Notes under the pieces: generated by a model
The model's input: the letters and a program-made list of their open reading frames with translations, nothing else
Databases searched by the model: none
What the model was told of the DNA's origin: nothing
Part shown: one piece after another, positions 1 through 8,908 of the stretch
How positions within the stretch are numbered: the first letter of the stretch is position 1
Layout of the letters: each line of letters opens with the position of its first letter
NCBI GenBank assembly: GCA_964448675.1
Contig: CAYUZU010000019.1
Span: 37,464 to 101,463 of the forward strand
Origin: CAYUZU01 sp964448675
GTDB lineage: Bacteria > Planctomycetota > Phycisphaerae > UBA1845 > Fen-1342
DNA: 64,000 bases
Direction of reading: 5' to 3'
Translations under genes and position numbers: made by a program

Positions 1-1
1 G

Positions 2-400
2 GTTCGCAGTTCGCGCACCGAATTCGTCAAGTCACTCGAAGCCGTCGAGCAAGCGGACTGCGACGGCGTCCTGATGGTCCCCGACTCGGGCATCTACAAC
101 TCAGCCACCGTCAAGCGCCTGCTGGTGTGGGGTGCGCGGCAGCGGAAGGCTGTCTGGTCCTTTTCCCGCAACGTGGTGCGGGCCGGCGCGTTCGGTGGCC
201 TCTACTGCGACCAGGATGCCGTCGGGGTCCAGGCCGCCCGGCTGGTGGGGCGGGTGATCGACCAGCAGCCGCCGGCGAAGATCGGCCTGCGTTATCCCAC
301 CGATGTGTCCGCGGCGATCAACCCGCACGCCGCCCGAATGATCGGAGCCGAGTCAGCGGTACGCGATTTGCCGCGGGAAGTCGAGCGCGTAGGAGAATAG
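2..400 (+). CDS. ABC transporter substrate-binding protein, C-terminal part (gene cut by window start)
   Basis: Open from the first bases of the window in frame 2, so the start lies outside; 132 residues and a TAG stop are visible. The text resembles the C-terminal lobe of the periplasmic ABC substrate-binding family PF04392 (YrbC/TrpX-like): VLMVPDSGIYN, then a serine-rich strand, a GGLYCD motif and a terminal INPHAARMIG. In this family the protein binds a small ligand for an inner-membrane ABC importer, and genes of this kind often precede TonB receptors in Gram-negative bacteria. The next gene starts only 2 bases after the stop, so the two are probably co-transcribed and may serve uptake of one ligand; the ligand cannot be read from the sequence. 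Family assignment is by motif recall, moderately sure. Confidence 0.7.
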   Translation, partial: VRSSRTEFVKSLEAVEQADCDGVLMVPDSGIYNSATVKRLLVWGARQRKAVWSFSRNVVRAGAFGGLYCDQDAVGVQAARLVGRVIDQQPPAKIGLRYPTDVSAAINPHAARMIGAESAVRDLPREVERVGE

Positions 401-402
401 CC

Positions 403-2526
403 ATGGCCGCCGATGCCGAATCGAGTCGCCATTCCCCGTCCATGCCCCTGCGATCTGCGTCGCGCGGCGACGGAACGCGCATCCGGCGGGTGTCGAAGTA
501 CTGTCCGCACTGGTGCTGCGGCGCGGCACTGCTCCTGCTGTGCAATGTGCTGGCGGCCGCTGCGGAGCCCATCGAAGCACCGACCGCGACATCCCAGCCA
601 GCCGCCACGCAGCCGGCCGCCGACCCCAACGAGGCCATCGACACGACGGACATTGACGACATCGAGTTGCTGGACATCGAGATGCCGGTGGTCGTGACCG
701 CGTCGCGCCAGCGGGAGCAACTCGACGAGGTCGCCCACGCTGTCAGCGTGATCACCGCCGAGGACATCCACCGGGCGGGGGCGCGCACTGTCCCCGATGC
801 GTTGCGGCTGGCGGTGGGCGTGGACGTCGCCGACCTCACGTTCGGCAACAGCGCGGTCGCCCCGCGTGGCTTCCACGGCTTCCTTAGCCGGCAGGTTCTC
901 GTGCTGGTGGACGGGCGGCAGATCTACGACTCGCTGTTTGGCGGCACGCTGTGGGGCAGTTGGCCGTTGCTGATCGAGGACATCGAACGCATCGAGGTCA
1001 TTCGCGGTCCGGGCGGCGTGACCTGGGGCGCGAACGCGGTCAACGGCGTGGTCAACATCATCACCAAGGACCCCGCCGACCAGGCGGGCCTCACGGTGAC
1101 CGCCGGGGGCGGGTCGCGCGGCTGGAACCGCGAACACATCGGCTACGGCTTCAGCGATGACCAGTTGCGTTTTCGCTTCTCCGGTGAGTTCGAGGGGAGC
1201 GACGGGTTCGCGCGCGGCGGGTACCGCTTGCACCCGCTGGACGACGACTACCGCGCGGGGCGCTTCAACATCAAGTCGATCTTCAAGCTCAACGAATCCG
1301 ACACCCTGATGTTCAACGCGGGGCACGCCATCCTTGACGGTGGCTATCCGCGGATGCCGCTGGCGGGTCTCGGGACCGCGAAGAACCCCTACAGCCAGGC
1401 GTCGTTCATGCAGTTTCGCTGGGAGCACGTCGCGCCGGACGAGGCACGCACCGAGCTCATGCTCTACATGAACGAGTTCGGCGGATCGCCCGGCCTGAGG
1501 ACGCTTGACTATCGCTACCAGCAGTACGCCCTGCAGTTCAGCCACGCGTTCAACGTGGCGGCGCACCGAATCCGCTGGGGCATCGACACGCGGGCCGACG
1601 TGCTGAACGCCACCAATTCCGAGCCGTTCTGGCTCTCCGACGAGTTTGTCAGCACCGGGATCATCGGCTTCTATGTGCAGGATCAGTGGCGCTTCGCTCC
1701 GCGCTGGAGCCTCGATTTGGGGGCCCGCATCGACTACGAGTTCTACGGCGGCTTTCAGCCCAGCGCGCGGGCGGCGCTGTCCTACGACCTCAATGACGAT
1801 CACATCGTCTACGGTGCCGTGTCGCGGGCGTTTCAGATGTCCTCGGTGGGCCTGCGGCACCTGGATGCGCCGATTCTGAATGGGCTCGGCCGGGCGACTG
1901 CCAACCGCAGCGTCGATCCGGAGACGCTCATCGCGTACGAGCTGGGTTACCGCGGCACGCACTTCGGCCGGCTCCATACCAGCGCCAACCTCTTCTGGCA
2001 TGCGTTCGATGACTTGACGACGCTCTCGCCGCGCCCGGGGCCGCCAGGGCTGGTGCGGTTCCACCTGGACAACCGGGCGGCGGCGTCGCTCTACGGCGTC
2101 GAGCTCGAGGCGCGCTACAACGTCACCGATGCGCTGACCCTGCTCGGGAATTACACCTACCAGCAGCTACACTGGCGATCGGCGGCGGCCTTTCATGACA
2201 AGGAGCTGCTGTCGCCACCGCACAACAAGTTCATGCTCGGTGCCCGCTACGACCTCACCGACGACTGGCACCTGGCCAGTCACCTGTACTTCGTCGGTGA
2301 TGTCGACGCGCCGAACCCGGCGTTCCCGTTGTTCAGCAAATCCATCGACAGCTACTTCCGGCTCGACCTGATGGTCGAGCACGAGTTCTGGGATGACCGT
2401 GGCTGGATCGCCGTCGGCGTGCGGAATCTCACCGACGACCACCATCCCGAGGGCGCGACCGTCTTTCTCAGCGAGGCCGAGGTGCCGCGGATGTTCTTCG
2501 CCGAGCTGGGCTTGCGGTTCAAGTAG
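403..2526 (+). CDS. TonB-dependent outer-membrane receptor
   Basis: Predicted 707-residue TonB-dependent receptor that would import a ligand across the outer membrane using TonB energy. The ATG at 403 is preceded by AGGAGA at 391-396; the frame is open further upstream (to 127), but that would overlap the preceding gene. A hydrophobic signal-like stretch (about residues 38-50) is followed by an acidic linker rich in D/E/I that ends in a TonB-box-like VVVTAS. The plug domain has RQVLVLVDGRQIYD, IERIEVIRGPGGVTWG and NAVNGVVNIITK, the usual plug motifs. The rest is aromatic-rich beta-barrel sequence, and the protein ends in an aromatic outer-membrane signature (FFAELGLRFK). Coupled to the upstream binding-protein gene. 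Substrate unknown; vitamin, siderophore or copper uptake are all possible. Confidence 0.9.
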   Translation: MAADAESSRHSPSMPLRSASRGDGTRIRRVSKYCPHWCCGAALLLLCNVLAAAAEPIEAPTATSQPAATQPAADPNEAIDTTDIDDIELLDIEMPVVVTASRQREQLDEVAHAVSVITAEDIHRAGARTVPDALRLAVGVDVADLTFGNSAVAPRGFHGFLSRQVLVLVDGRQIYDSLFGGTLWGSWPLLIEDIERIEVIRGPGGVTWGANAVNGVVNIITKDPADQAGLTVTAGGGSRGWNREHIGYGFSDDQLRFRFSGEFEGSDGFARGGYRLHPLDDDYRAGRFNIKSIFKLNESDTLMFNAGHAILDGGYPRMPLAGLGTAKNPYSQASFMQFRWEHVAPDEARTELMLYMNEFGGSPGLRTLDYRYQQYALQFSHAFNVAAHRIRWGIDTRADVLNATNSEPFWLSDEFVSTGIIGFYVQDQWRFAPRWSLDLGARIDYEFYGGFQPSARAALSYDLNDDHIVYGAVSRAFQMSSVGLRHLDAPILNGLGRATANRSVDPETLIAYELGYRGTHFGRLHTSANLFWHAFDDLTTLSPRPGPPGLVRFHLDNRAAASLYGVELEARYNVTDALTLLGNYTYQQLHWRSAAAFHDKELLSPPHNKFMLGARYDLTDDWHLASHLYFVGDVDAPNPAFPLFSKSIDSYFRLDLMVEHEFWDDRGWIAVGVRNLTDDHHPEGATVFLSEAEVPRMFFAELGLRFK

Positions 2527-2569
2527 GAACTCGGGTCGCCCCGCGCACCGCCAGACGCGGCGCAGCCCT

Positions 2570-2608
2570 GGAGTGGTGTCCGAGTGGCTGAAGGAACACG
2601 CTTGGAAA
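2570..2608 (+). pseudogene. 5' half of a tRNA-Ser(GGA), 3' half missing
   Basis: The 39 bases match positions 1 to about 38 of a bacterial tRNA-Ser: acceptor strand GGAGTGG, D-arm GTCCGAGTGGCTGAAGG, anticodon stem ACACGCT and loop TGGAAA with anticodon GGA. The expected 3' partner of the anticodon stem (AGCGTGT), the variable arm, T-arm and acceptor strand do not follow, and I see no matching 3' half in the next 350 bases. It therefore cannot fold as a tRNA and is a remnant. It sits next to a decayed IS21 transposase, which suggests a deletion or integration scar. Confidence 0.75.
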
Positions 2609-2853
2609 TCTGAAACTGCCTCAAGAATCGCCGTTCTTGGGCTCTCAGAGGGGGTTTTCCGAAGGGTTCAGGTCAGGGGTTTAGGTCAATCGGACAGGCG
2701 TTTTCGCCCTGTTCTTAGGGATTGGCGAGGGGTGGCATCCTGCGGCGTCCGGCGAGTCGGGAATCGACTTGCCCGTGAGCGAGCACGGGCCTGCGGCATG
2801 TGGGCCGAGCTTCAGGGGTCCGGTTACGTCGTGATTGCTGAGCAGCGGCTTCG
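2609..2853. other. Intergenic scar, no gene seen
   Basis: 245 bases between the tRNA-Ser half and the IS21 fragment. No ORF with a believable product, no RNA and no clear terminator. The long plus-strand reading frame through this stretch begins in the tRNA-like segment and is treated as spurious. Confidence 0.5.
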
Positions 2854-3510
2854 CTATTGGCCTGACCTTGCGGTCGTGACAAGAACGGCATCGTCACGTC
2901 TGAGAGGAGCTTCCTGCGAGAATCCGGCCGAGGTTCGAGAATCCTCGCGATGATTCTTGTGAGGACTTCTCCCGATCGCGCGGACAAACTCGAACATGTC
3001 CCGGCATGTGTCGTGGACCAGTTGGCCATAATCAGACAACGAACGGATCAAGGGATGCTCGGCGATGAACTCGAACTGCTCCTGCTCCGGTGCCTGCCGC
3101 TTGAGCAGTTCACGAATGACGCGCAGGCGATAGGCGCCGTGTGATTGCGCCACGTGACAAGCCTGCTCGATCGCGACGTCGGTGTGCTTGTTCGTCAGGC
3201 TGACCAGGCCCATCAGCACGCGCACGCCGGGGATGCCGCGTTGTTGCAGCATGGCCTCGGCCCAACGGCCGGCGCCGGGGCCGATGCGGCGGGCCTTCCG
3301 CAACCACCACGCCGTGCCGCGTTCGATCCCGCCGCGCTTCTCGGCCACGATATGCCGATCATCGGTGGCGAAGCGCCCCGGCTCACGCTGCGCGTGAATC
3401 GCAATCTGCTCCAACCGCTGGTTGAAGATGCGAACGACGTGCCCGTCCCAACGCGCCCACACGCGCCGCCCGACGTACTCGCTGGCGGTCCATGCTACAG
3501 TGGCGGTGGC
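2854..3510 (-). pseudogene. IS21-family transposase (IstA) C-terminal fragment
   Basis: On the minus strand the frame reads EYVGRRVWARWDGHVVRIF, then QIAIHAQREPGRF, ERGTAWWL, RWAEAMLQQRGIPGVRVLMG, YRLRVIRELL and EHPLIRSLSDYGQLVH, which is the C-terminal third of an IS21-type IstA transposase. The integrase core with its DDE residues is missing because the frame upstream of about 3500 no longer resembles the family. No istB helper ATPase gene follows and I see no terminal repeats, so the element is dead. The last 37 or so residues before the stop do not look like IstA and are probably read-through. Confidence 0.8.
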
Positions 3511-3593
3511 GGTACTGCACCACCGGCCGACCGACGAAGGACGCATCTGGCTCCGAACACTCCTGGATGTAGTCTCCGGAGGCACCCCCACGG

Positions 3594-6572
3594 TCACCGC
3601 GGACCGAGCGCCCTAATCGCCGGGCTCACCAGTTGCGCGAGACCGGCCAGATCGTGCAGATCCACGTCACCATCCGCATCGACGTCGCTCAGAGCGCCGA
3701 GTGCCGGCTCGCAGCCAGCGGCGACATCTGGGCCAGCCAGGCAATCCGCGAACAGCACGAAATCTCCGCCGTCGACGTTCCCGTCACCATCGAGGTCGCC
3801 GAGATTATCACATTCGTCCGGCGTGCCGTTCCCGTTGATATCGAGCGACGTCCCGGCAGTGATGTCACATTCGTCAGGAACACCGTTCAGATTGCAGTCG
3901 TTGCCCGGCGTGCCGCGTACGTGGATCAGCCAGTTACCCGGATAGCCGAAGTCGTCGATGATCCCCGCAAGTTGTCCGGGATAGGGGGCGCGGAGATCGT
4001 TCGGATCGATCGGGTAGTTCTGGTTCGGCGGCACGGCGTCATTCGCGATGATCCAGCTCTCTCCGGCGGACGACGTCTGGTCGAGGGCGCACGGGAAGTT
4101 GCCCTCGGGACTGGTGAGGATCACGCCCGCGAAGAAACTCGTGCCCGGTTCGCCAAGATATACCGCGGGGAATGAGACGACGTCGAAGAAGTCGCTGCCC
4201 GGGTTCACGACCGTAGTCTCGGCCGACGCGATCACCTGTGCATCCGCGGGGTCGCCATCGCCGTCAGGATCGCTCCAGATATACACCGTCGCCTCGGTCC
4301 CCGGAGTGAGTGGGCCGTAGGAGACTGCGACCGCCGCGGCCCGTTGCAGTTCCGGCGTCACAAGAAAGCGATTGAGCCAGGCGATATGCACGTCGGGGGA
4401 GAAACCGATGTTGAAATCGGCAGTCCAGTCGTCGTAGCGGTACTCGTGCTCCTCTCCGGTGTAAAGCTGGCACTCGTCGGGAATACCGTCCCCCTGACAG
4501 TCAGCGCTGAAACCACCCGCCACATCGCAGTCGTCGGGCACCAGGTTGCCGTTACAGTCGTTCCCGGATAGCTCGCACTCGTCCGGAATACCGTTCGCGT
4601 GACAGTCGGAGCTCGTCCCGTCGGCGATATCACAGTCGTCCGGGACGCCATTGACGTTGCAGTCATTCGCCGGCGCACCGTCCGGGACGGCACGAACCAG
4701 CCAGTTGCCGTCGGCCACGCCGAATACGCCGGCACCGCCGAGGTCGTTCGGGTTGACCCCGTCGCTGTCCGCCGCGATGAAGCTGAGCCCCTGGCTGTTG
4801 TCCTCATCCAGCGCCGCCGGTAGCTCGCCGGCCAGATGGTCCAGCAGCACGCCCACGAAGAAGATTGTCCCGGCTTCGCCAATGTACGTGGGCGGCACCG
4901 CGACGAAGTTGAACGTCGACCAGTCCGCCACCTGCACGATGCCCTCCGCGCTTGCGATGACCTGGGCGTCGCTCGGATCGGCGTCACGATTCGGATCCGA
5001 CCAGACGTAAACAGTCACCGGCGTCCCGACCGCTACATCGCCGTACGCCACGCGCACGGCCCTCAGCAATTCCCCGCCCGGCCCGACACTGTAGCGTGTC
5101 AGCCAGGCCACCGTCCCGCCGCCGGTCAGGCCAAGGGCATTCTCGGCCGAGCCATCGTCATACGCGTACTCCGGAACGGCTACCCCGCCCAGATCACAAT
5201 CGTCCGGGATGCCGTTGTTGTTGCAGTCGTTGCCGTCCAGCTCGCATTCATCCGGGTAGCCGTTCGCGTTGCAATCCTCGCTCGTACCCTGGGCAATGTC
5301 GATCCCGTCCGGAATACCGTTGTTGTTGCAGTCATCCAGGTGTTCATACGCTCCCATGTCGATGATTGCCGGATACAACGGCGGATCCGCCACGCCAACA
5401 TCACTCACCGTGGTGCTATCGACAAATCGCGACTGATATACGTGGTCGAGGGGAATCCGCTCCGTGATATCACCGTCACCATCGAGATCCAGCACGTCCG
5501 CCGGGACCAGCACATTGTTGCCGGCATCGATGCACGCCGAAGGCGGGATCACCCTCAGGTCGCGTCCGCCGATGTTCTCAAACCGTGGCTCCGCGGCGAT
5601 GTTCCCCGCGCCGGTGAATCCCCCTTCAATGCAACTGTAGCTGACGGTCGCCGTGCCGTGGATCTGCGGGTCGTTACTGGCCGTGTTGCCGTAGATGATG
5701 CTGTTGGCCACGTCGAGGCTGCCGGAGAACGCGTAAAGGCCACCTCCCGATGTCTGCGACTGGTTGTACGTGACCGTGCAATTCGTGAACGAGAGCGCGC
5801 CAGAAAACGTGTACGCCGCGCCGCCGAAGCGACCGTGGTTGTCGTGCCAGATACAGTTGATGAATGTGGCCGCGCCCGTGTTCGTCCCACAGCCACCTCC
5901 CGCGAACGAGTCGTTATCGCGGAACCGGCAATTTGCGAAGGTGGCTTGCCCCTGGGCTAGGTACATACCCCCGCCCCGATTCCCGGTCACGTTGTCCGCG
6001 AACTCGCAGTCGATGAACAGCGGCGCTCCGCTGGCGAAGTAGGCCCCGGCGCCCGATGCCGCGGCAGCGTTCTCGACGATAAGACAACCCGCGATTGTCG
6101 GGCTGCCCGCCTGCGCGTACAGGCCGTGCGTCGTGTCCGCACTCGTGATCGTGAAACCGTCAAGTCGTGCCGTCGTGTCCGCCGACGCATCCACGACCGC
6201 CGATCCACCGCTCGAACCGTCGAGGACCGTGAGGTTCGCATCGGGAGCGCGCTCCGCCAGACTGGTCTCGTCACCCGCGAACCCACCGTAGATGTGTAAT
6301 GCATCGAGCATCGGGAAAGGTGTGCCACCAGTCGCATACGTGCCGGCGGCAACCCACAGCTGATCGATCGACGGGTCCGCTGCTGCCGCCGCCAGCGCGA
6401 CGTGCAGATCATCGAAAGCGGTATTCCAGCTCAGGCCGTCGCCCCCGTCCGGCGCGTCGGCATCGACGTATCGGATAACCTGAGCCGACGCCGGCAGCGT
6501 GAGCAGCAGGCATACAAGCACTGTCAGGCGCGAAGACTGAGACGCTGCGCGCGACATGACGGAAAGTCGCAT
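3594..6572 (-). CDS. Secreted right-handed beta-helix protein with calcium-type repeats and dockerin-like tail
   Basis: 992 residues from the ATG at 6572, chosen because GGAGG (6580-6584) lies 7 bases upstream and a signal peptide (RLTVLVCLLLTLPASAQ) follows; the frame is open further upstream without a ribosome site. Order of parts: signal peptide; parallel beta-helix (about 35-400) with turns of the type GGGMYLAQGQATFANCRF; an aspartate/asparagine-rich linker of DCNNNGIPDDCD motifs, which resemble thrombospondin type 3 calcium loops; a beta-rich module (YDDGSAEN to DGNWLVRAV); another DCNxNG linker; a second copy of the module (YDDWTADFN to YPGNWLIHV); and a C-terminal GDLDGDGNVDGGDF / DVDADGDVDLHDL pair resembling a type I dockerin. 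Likely exported and surface-bound; no enzyme motif seen. Such architectures are common in planctomycetes. Confidence 0.85.
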   Translation of the reverse strand: MRLSVMSRAASQSSRLTVLVCLLLTLPASAQVIRYVDADAPDGGDGLSWNTAFDDLHVALAAAAADPSIDQLWVAAGTYATGGTPFPMLDALHIYGGFAGDETSLAERAPDANLTVLDGSSGGSAVVDASADTTARLDGFTITSADTTHGLYAQAGSPTIAGCLIVENAAAASGAGAYFASGAPLFIDCEFADNVTGNRGGGMYLAQGQATFANCRFRDNDSFAGGGCGTNTGAATFINCIWHDNHGRFGGAAYTFSGALSFTNCTVTYNQSQTSGGGLYAFSGSLDVANSIIYGNTASNDPQIHGTATVSYSCIEGGFTGAGNIAAEPRFENIGGRDLRVIPPSACIDAGNNVLVPADVLDLDGDGDITERIPLDHVYQSRFVDSTTVSDVGVADPPLYPAIIDMGAYEHLDDCNNNGIPDGIDIAQGTSEDCNANGYPDECELDGNDCNNNGIPDDCDLGGVAVPEYAYDDGSAENALGLTGGGTVAWLTRYSVGPGGELLRAVRVAYGDVAVGTPVTVYVWSDPNRDADPSDAQVIASAEGIVQVADWSTFNFVAVPPTYIGEAGTIFFVGVLLDHLAGELPAALDEDNSQGLSFIAADSDGVNPNDLGGAGVFGVADGNWLVRAVPDGAPANDCNVNGVPDDCDIADGTSSDCHANGIPDECELSGNDCNGNLVPDDCDVAGGFSADCQGDGIPDECQLYTGEEHEYRYDDWTADFNIGFSPDVHIAWLNRFLVTPELQRAAAVAVSYGPLTPGTEATVYIWSDPDGDGDPADAQVIASAETTVVNPGSDFFDVVSFPAVYLGEPGTSFFAGVILTSPEGNFPCALDQTSSAGESWIIANDAVPPNQNYPIDPNDLRAPYPGQLAGIIDDFGYPGNWLIHVRGTPGNDCNLNGVPDECDITAGTSLDINGNGTPDECDNLGDLDGDGNVDGGDFVLFADCLAGPDVAAGCEPALGALSDVDADGDVDLHDLAGLAQLVSPAIRALGPR

Positions 6573-6618
6573 CTCCAAACCTCCATTCGTGATCTGCGAT
6601 GTGCAGCCGTGCGCCCGT

Positions 6619-7890
6619 TCAGCCCGCACGGGGCCCGGATGTCGGCGCCTCGGGCAGCTCCTGCAAGATCCGAATCGCCGTTGGAATCGGCGGATACGGA
6701 ATCTGCAGGCGATATACGTCAAACTCCGCATCCGGCCAGCCGAGCCGATCGAATGCAAAGCGGATCATCTCCGGATAGCGTGGCACATCCGGCGTCTGTA
6801 CCGCCAAGCTGCCCCCGCCGCGATACTCGACCCCCTCGTGCAACGGCAGCCGATCGAGGTCTGCGGGCCGGCGATCGAAGGCCTGATCGAACAGATCGGC
6901 GAACATGTCCGCCTGCGGCGCAAGACGCCCAAGCACGTTGCGATGAATGATGATATCCACCACGAGCGTCTCGCACGGCGTACGCGGCAATACCATCATT
7001 GCCAGATGCCGGTGATCGTCTTCGCAGAACCGTGGCTCTGCCGCCCGAATGAACTCGCCCATGACGCACGTCAGCACCCCCGCGTTGCCGACCGAACCCT
7101 CGACAAGCTGATAGGTGACTTCACCCTGTTCGCCATCAACCCGTCGTACGCGCGGCAACGGCTGCGAACAGAATTGCGGCAATAAGGGAAGCTGATGGTC
7201 CGCCCCTGCCATCTCGGCGGGTGGGCATAGCGGCGTGCGTTCAAAACGCGTCTGCATCCGATCGTGCGCATCAACCGTGTAGAAGCGCGAAATACGCCAC
7301 GGCACGTTCGGACGAATCCAACGCAAGTCGACGAACCCGCGAATCGTGGCGACGTCGATCCGCCGGTCGCACGACGAGGTGTTGATGATGTACGAGTGCA
7401 GATGTGCGCGCGACTGTACACCCCAGATGTACGACAGATGGTTGAATGCGCCTTTCCGGTGCATCAGGTCGAGACGGGCACGGTCCTCCGTCACGTGCGC
7501 CGCCAACATGGCCGACGCACTCTTCCGGTCACCGGCGTGCTCCTTCATGACCATTCGGAAGCGGTCAAAGGCTTGCTGTGCCCGCTTGATGACGGCGTCT
7601 GCAACACTGCGCTTTGCGGCCGCTCGCAGGAAGATCCGTACCCCTGCCGCGCCGGGCACGTACTGCGACGCCAGAAAGCAGTCGTGCGCGCTGAGGATCT
7701 TGGTTATCTTCCAGGCAAGCTGGTTGTCAATCTGCAACGTGTCTGCCAAACGCGTCGCACGCGCCCCGGATTGGAGCGGGAGGTCCTCGAGCACGCCGCC
7801 GAGCGCATGGCGCAGTTGCTGAATCGCTGCCTGCGCCTCCTCGGCGAATGGCGTAGCGTGGCGCGTTTGCTCGGGTGTCTGCTCGACCAT
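6619..7890 (-). CDS. Conserved-looking protein of unknown function with possible N-terminal winged helix
   Basis: 423 residues from the ATG at 7890 (AGGA four bases upstream); a GTG at 7914 is an alternative start. No signal peptide or membrane segment. Residues about 40-65 (ATRLADTLQIDNQLAWKITK) look like a helix-turn-helix, followed by a helical region rich in R/K/A. The second half (HLHSYIINTSSCDRRIDVATI onward) is a mixed alpha/beta segment without any motif I can name. Four scattered cysteines show no zinc spacing. The gene ends 46 bases upstream of the beta-helix gene's ATG on the same strand, so the two could be co-transcribed, but nothing links their roles. Function not assigned; a DNA-binding regulator is one possibility. 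Confidence 0.7.
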   Translation of the reverse strand: MVEQTPEQTRHATPFAEEAQAAIQQLRHALGGVLEDLPLQSGARATRLADTLQIDNQLAWKITKILSAHDCFLASQYVPGAAGVRIFLRAAAKRSVADAVIKRAQQAFDRFRMVMKEHAGDRKSASAMLAAHVTEDRARLDLMHRKGAFNHLSYIWGVQSRAHLHSYIINTSSCDRRIDVATIRGFVDLRWIRPNVPWRISRFYTVDAHDRMQTRFERTPLCPPAEMAGADHQLPLLPQFCSQPLPRVRRVDGEQGEVTYQLVEGSVGNAGVLTCVMGEFIRAAEPRFCEDDHRHLAMMVLPRTPCETLVVDIIIHRNVLGRLAPQADMFADLFDQAFDRRPADLDRLPLHEGVEYRGGGSLAVQTPDVPRYPEMIRFAFDRLGWPDAEFDVYRLQIPYPPIPTAIRILQELPEAPTSGPRAG

Positions 7891-8010
7891 GACTTCCTGA
7901 GCATAGCGAACCACGCCCGCCCGATCAAGGATTTCATTTACGAGGAAACAGTCGTAAGCACTTCATGGAAAATGGCTTAGGCATTTGTGCAAAAATATTT
8001 CGATTACTGT

Positions 8011-8040
8011 TTGCAATCTCCTAATCGATCACGCTATACT
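8011..8040 (+). promoter_or_regulatory. Candidate sigma70-type promoter
   Basis: TTGCAA (8011-8016) and TATACT (8035-8040) separated by 18 bases, lying in an unusually AT-rich stretch of a GC-rich window. It would start transcription near 8047 and leave a leader of about 85 bases before the PEP-CTERM gene. Confidence 0.5.
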
Positions 8041-8132
8041 CAGTCTCATGTTGAAAGTCGTGGCCGCGCTTCACCGGCCGCGGCTGTCTTCGGGCCACAC
8101 AAGGCACGTCTTTCGCTGGAGGAGAAACAGCC

Positions 8133-8813
8133 ATGTCACCTAGGAAGCAGCAATCGCGCCAGCCCCATCGCCTGCGGCTCAACAAGGCCGGAATGAAGGC
8201 CCTTGCCACCGCCGGCGCCATCGCCGCCGGTACCCAGGCCTACGCCGAGCCCCTCCGCTTCGAGAATCCCGGCAACCAGTGGGATTGGGAACTCGGTCCA
8301 CTTTATGGCAGTGGGACGCCCGAGCAGTACCTTGACATCTCCACGGATGCCGACAACCAGCCCGGAGGCCCGATCGGATTCACATCGTTCAAGCAGGCCG
8401 TCTATTACGGCTCGATCGAGAACCCTGCCGCCACCGCCCTTTACAGCTACGGCCAGATCCTCACCACGCCGGGCTACTTCGGCCAGTTCGCCGTCGCCGT
8501 TGACGCCGGTACCCCGATCGGCGACTCCGGCCAAAACTTCTTCGGTCTCCCTTTCATCGCGTTCCAGTATTACGGCACGCCCTACACGTATATCCCCGAA
8601 GGCGTGCAGACCTATCTCGGTGCTCGCATCCAGGTCGATAGCGAGTGGCACTACGGCTGGATTGGCGTTGTCCGCAACGGCTACGAGCTCGACACCTTCG
8701 CATGGGGCTACGAGTCCGAGCCTGGGACGCCTGTTCCGGCCGGCGTCCCCGAGCCTGGCTCAGCCCTGGCACTGCTCGCTCTCGGCTTCTGCGCCGCATC
8801 GCGCCGCCGGTAG
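8133..8813 (+). CDS. PEP-CTERM sorting-domain protein
   Basis: 226 residues. The ATG is 8 bases after GGAGGAG (8118-8124). The N-terminus is basic, followed by a short hydrophobic signal (MKALATAGAIAAGTQAYA). The body is a beta-rich extracellular domain with many G, Y, F and P residues and no recognised catalytic motif. The C-terminus has the three parts of a PEP-CTERM signal: VPEPGSA, a hydrophobic helix (LALLALGFCAA) and a terminal arginine cluster (SRRR). In known systems this tail directs processing by exosortase and attachment or release at the cell surface, often with exopolysaccharide; no exosortase gene is in the window. A strong hairpin follows the stop codon, so the gene is probably a single transcription unit. 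Confidence 0.9.
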   Translation: MSPRKQQSRQPHRLRLNKAGMKALATAGAIAAGTQAYAEPLRFENPGNQWDWELGPLYGSGTPEQYLDISTDADNQPGGPIGFTSFKQAVYYGSIENPAATALYSYGQILTTPGYFGQFAVAVDAGTPIGDSGQNFFGLPFIAFQYYGTPYTYIPEGVQTYLGARIQVDSEWHYGWIGVVRNGYELDTFAWGYESEPGTPVPAGVPEPGSALALLALGFCAASRRR

Positions 8814-8849
8814 CCGGCGAGCACTGGGACATCGCTGATTGCGTTCGCC

Positions 8850-8880
8850 AGCGGCGGGGCCGTCCCCCGCCGCTTGTTTG
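8850..8880 (+). terminator. Rho-independent-type terminator hairpin
   Basis: AGCGGCGGGG (8850-8859) pairs perfectly with CCCCGCCGCT (8865-8874) around a 5-base loop and is followed by TGTTTG. It sits 36 bases after the PEP-CTERM stop codon. Confidence 0.7.
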
Positions 8881-8908
8881 CGGCGCCCGGCGTGAAACGA
8901 GGTGTGGC

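Noticed and set aside
127..402. Upstream extension of the TonB-receptor frame
   Set aside because: Overlaps the preceding gene in another frame, no ribosome site; the ATG at 403 has AGGAGA.
2393..2953. Plus-strand ORF with EWLKEHAWKSE
   Set aside because: Well-known artefact of translating tRNA-Ser sequence; here it starts in the end of the TonB gene and crosses the tRNA half.
2570..2960. tRNA-Ser with a group I intron in the anticodon loop
   Set aside because: No 3' half (AGCGTGT and a T-arm) downstream, so it is not an interrupted but a truncated tRNA.
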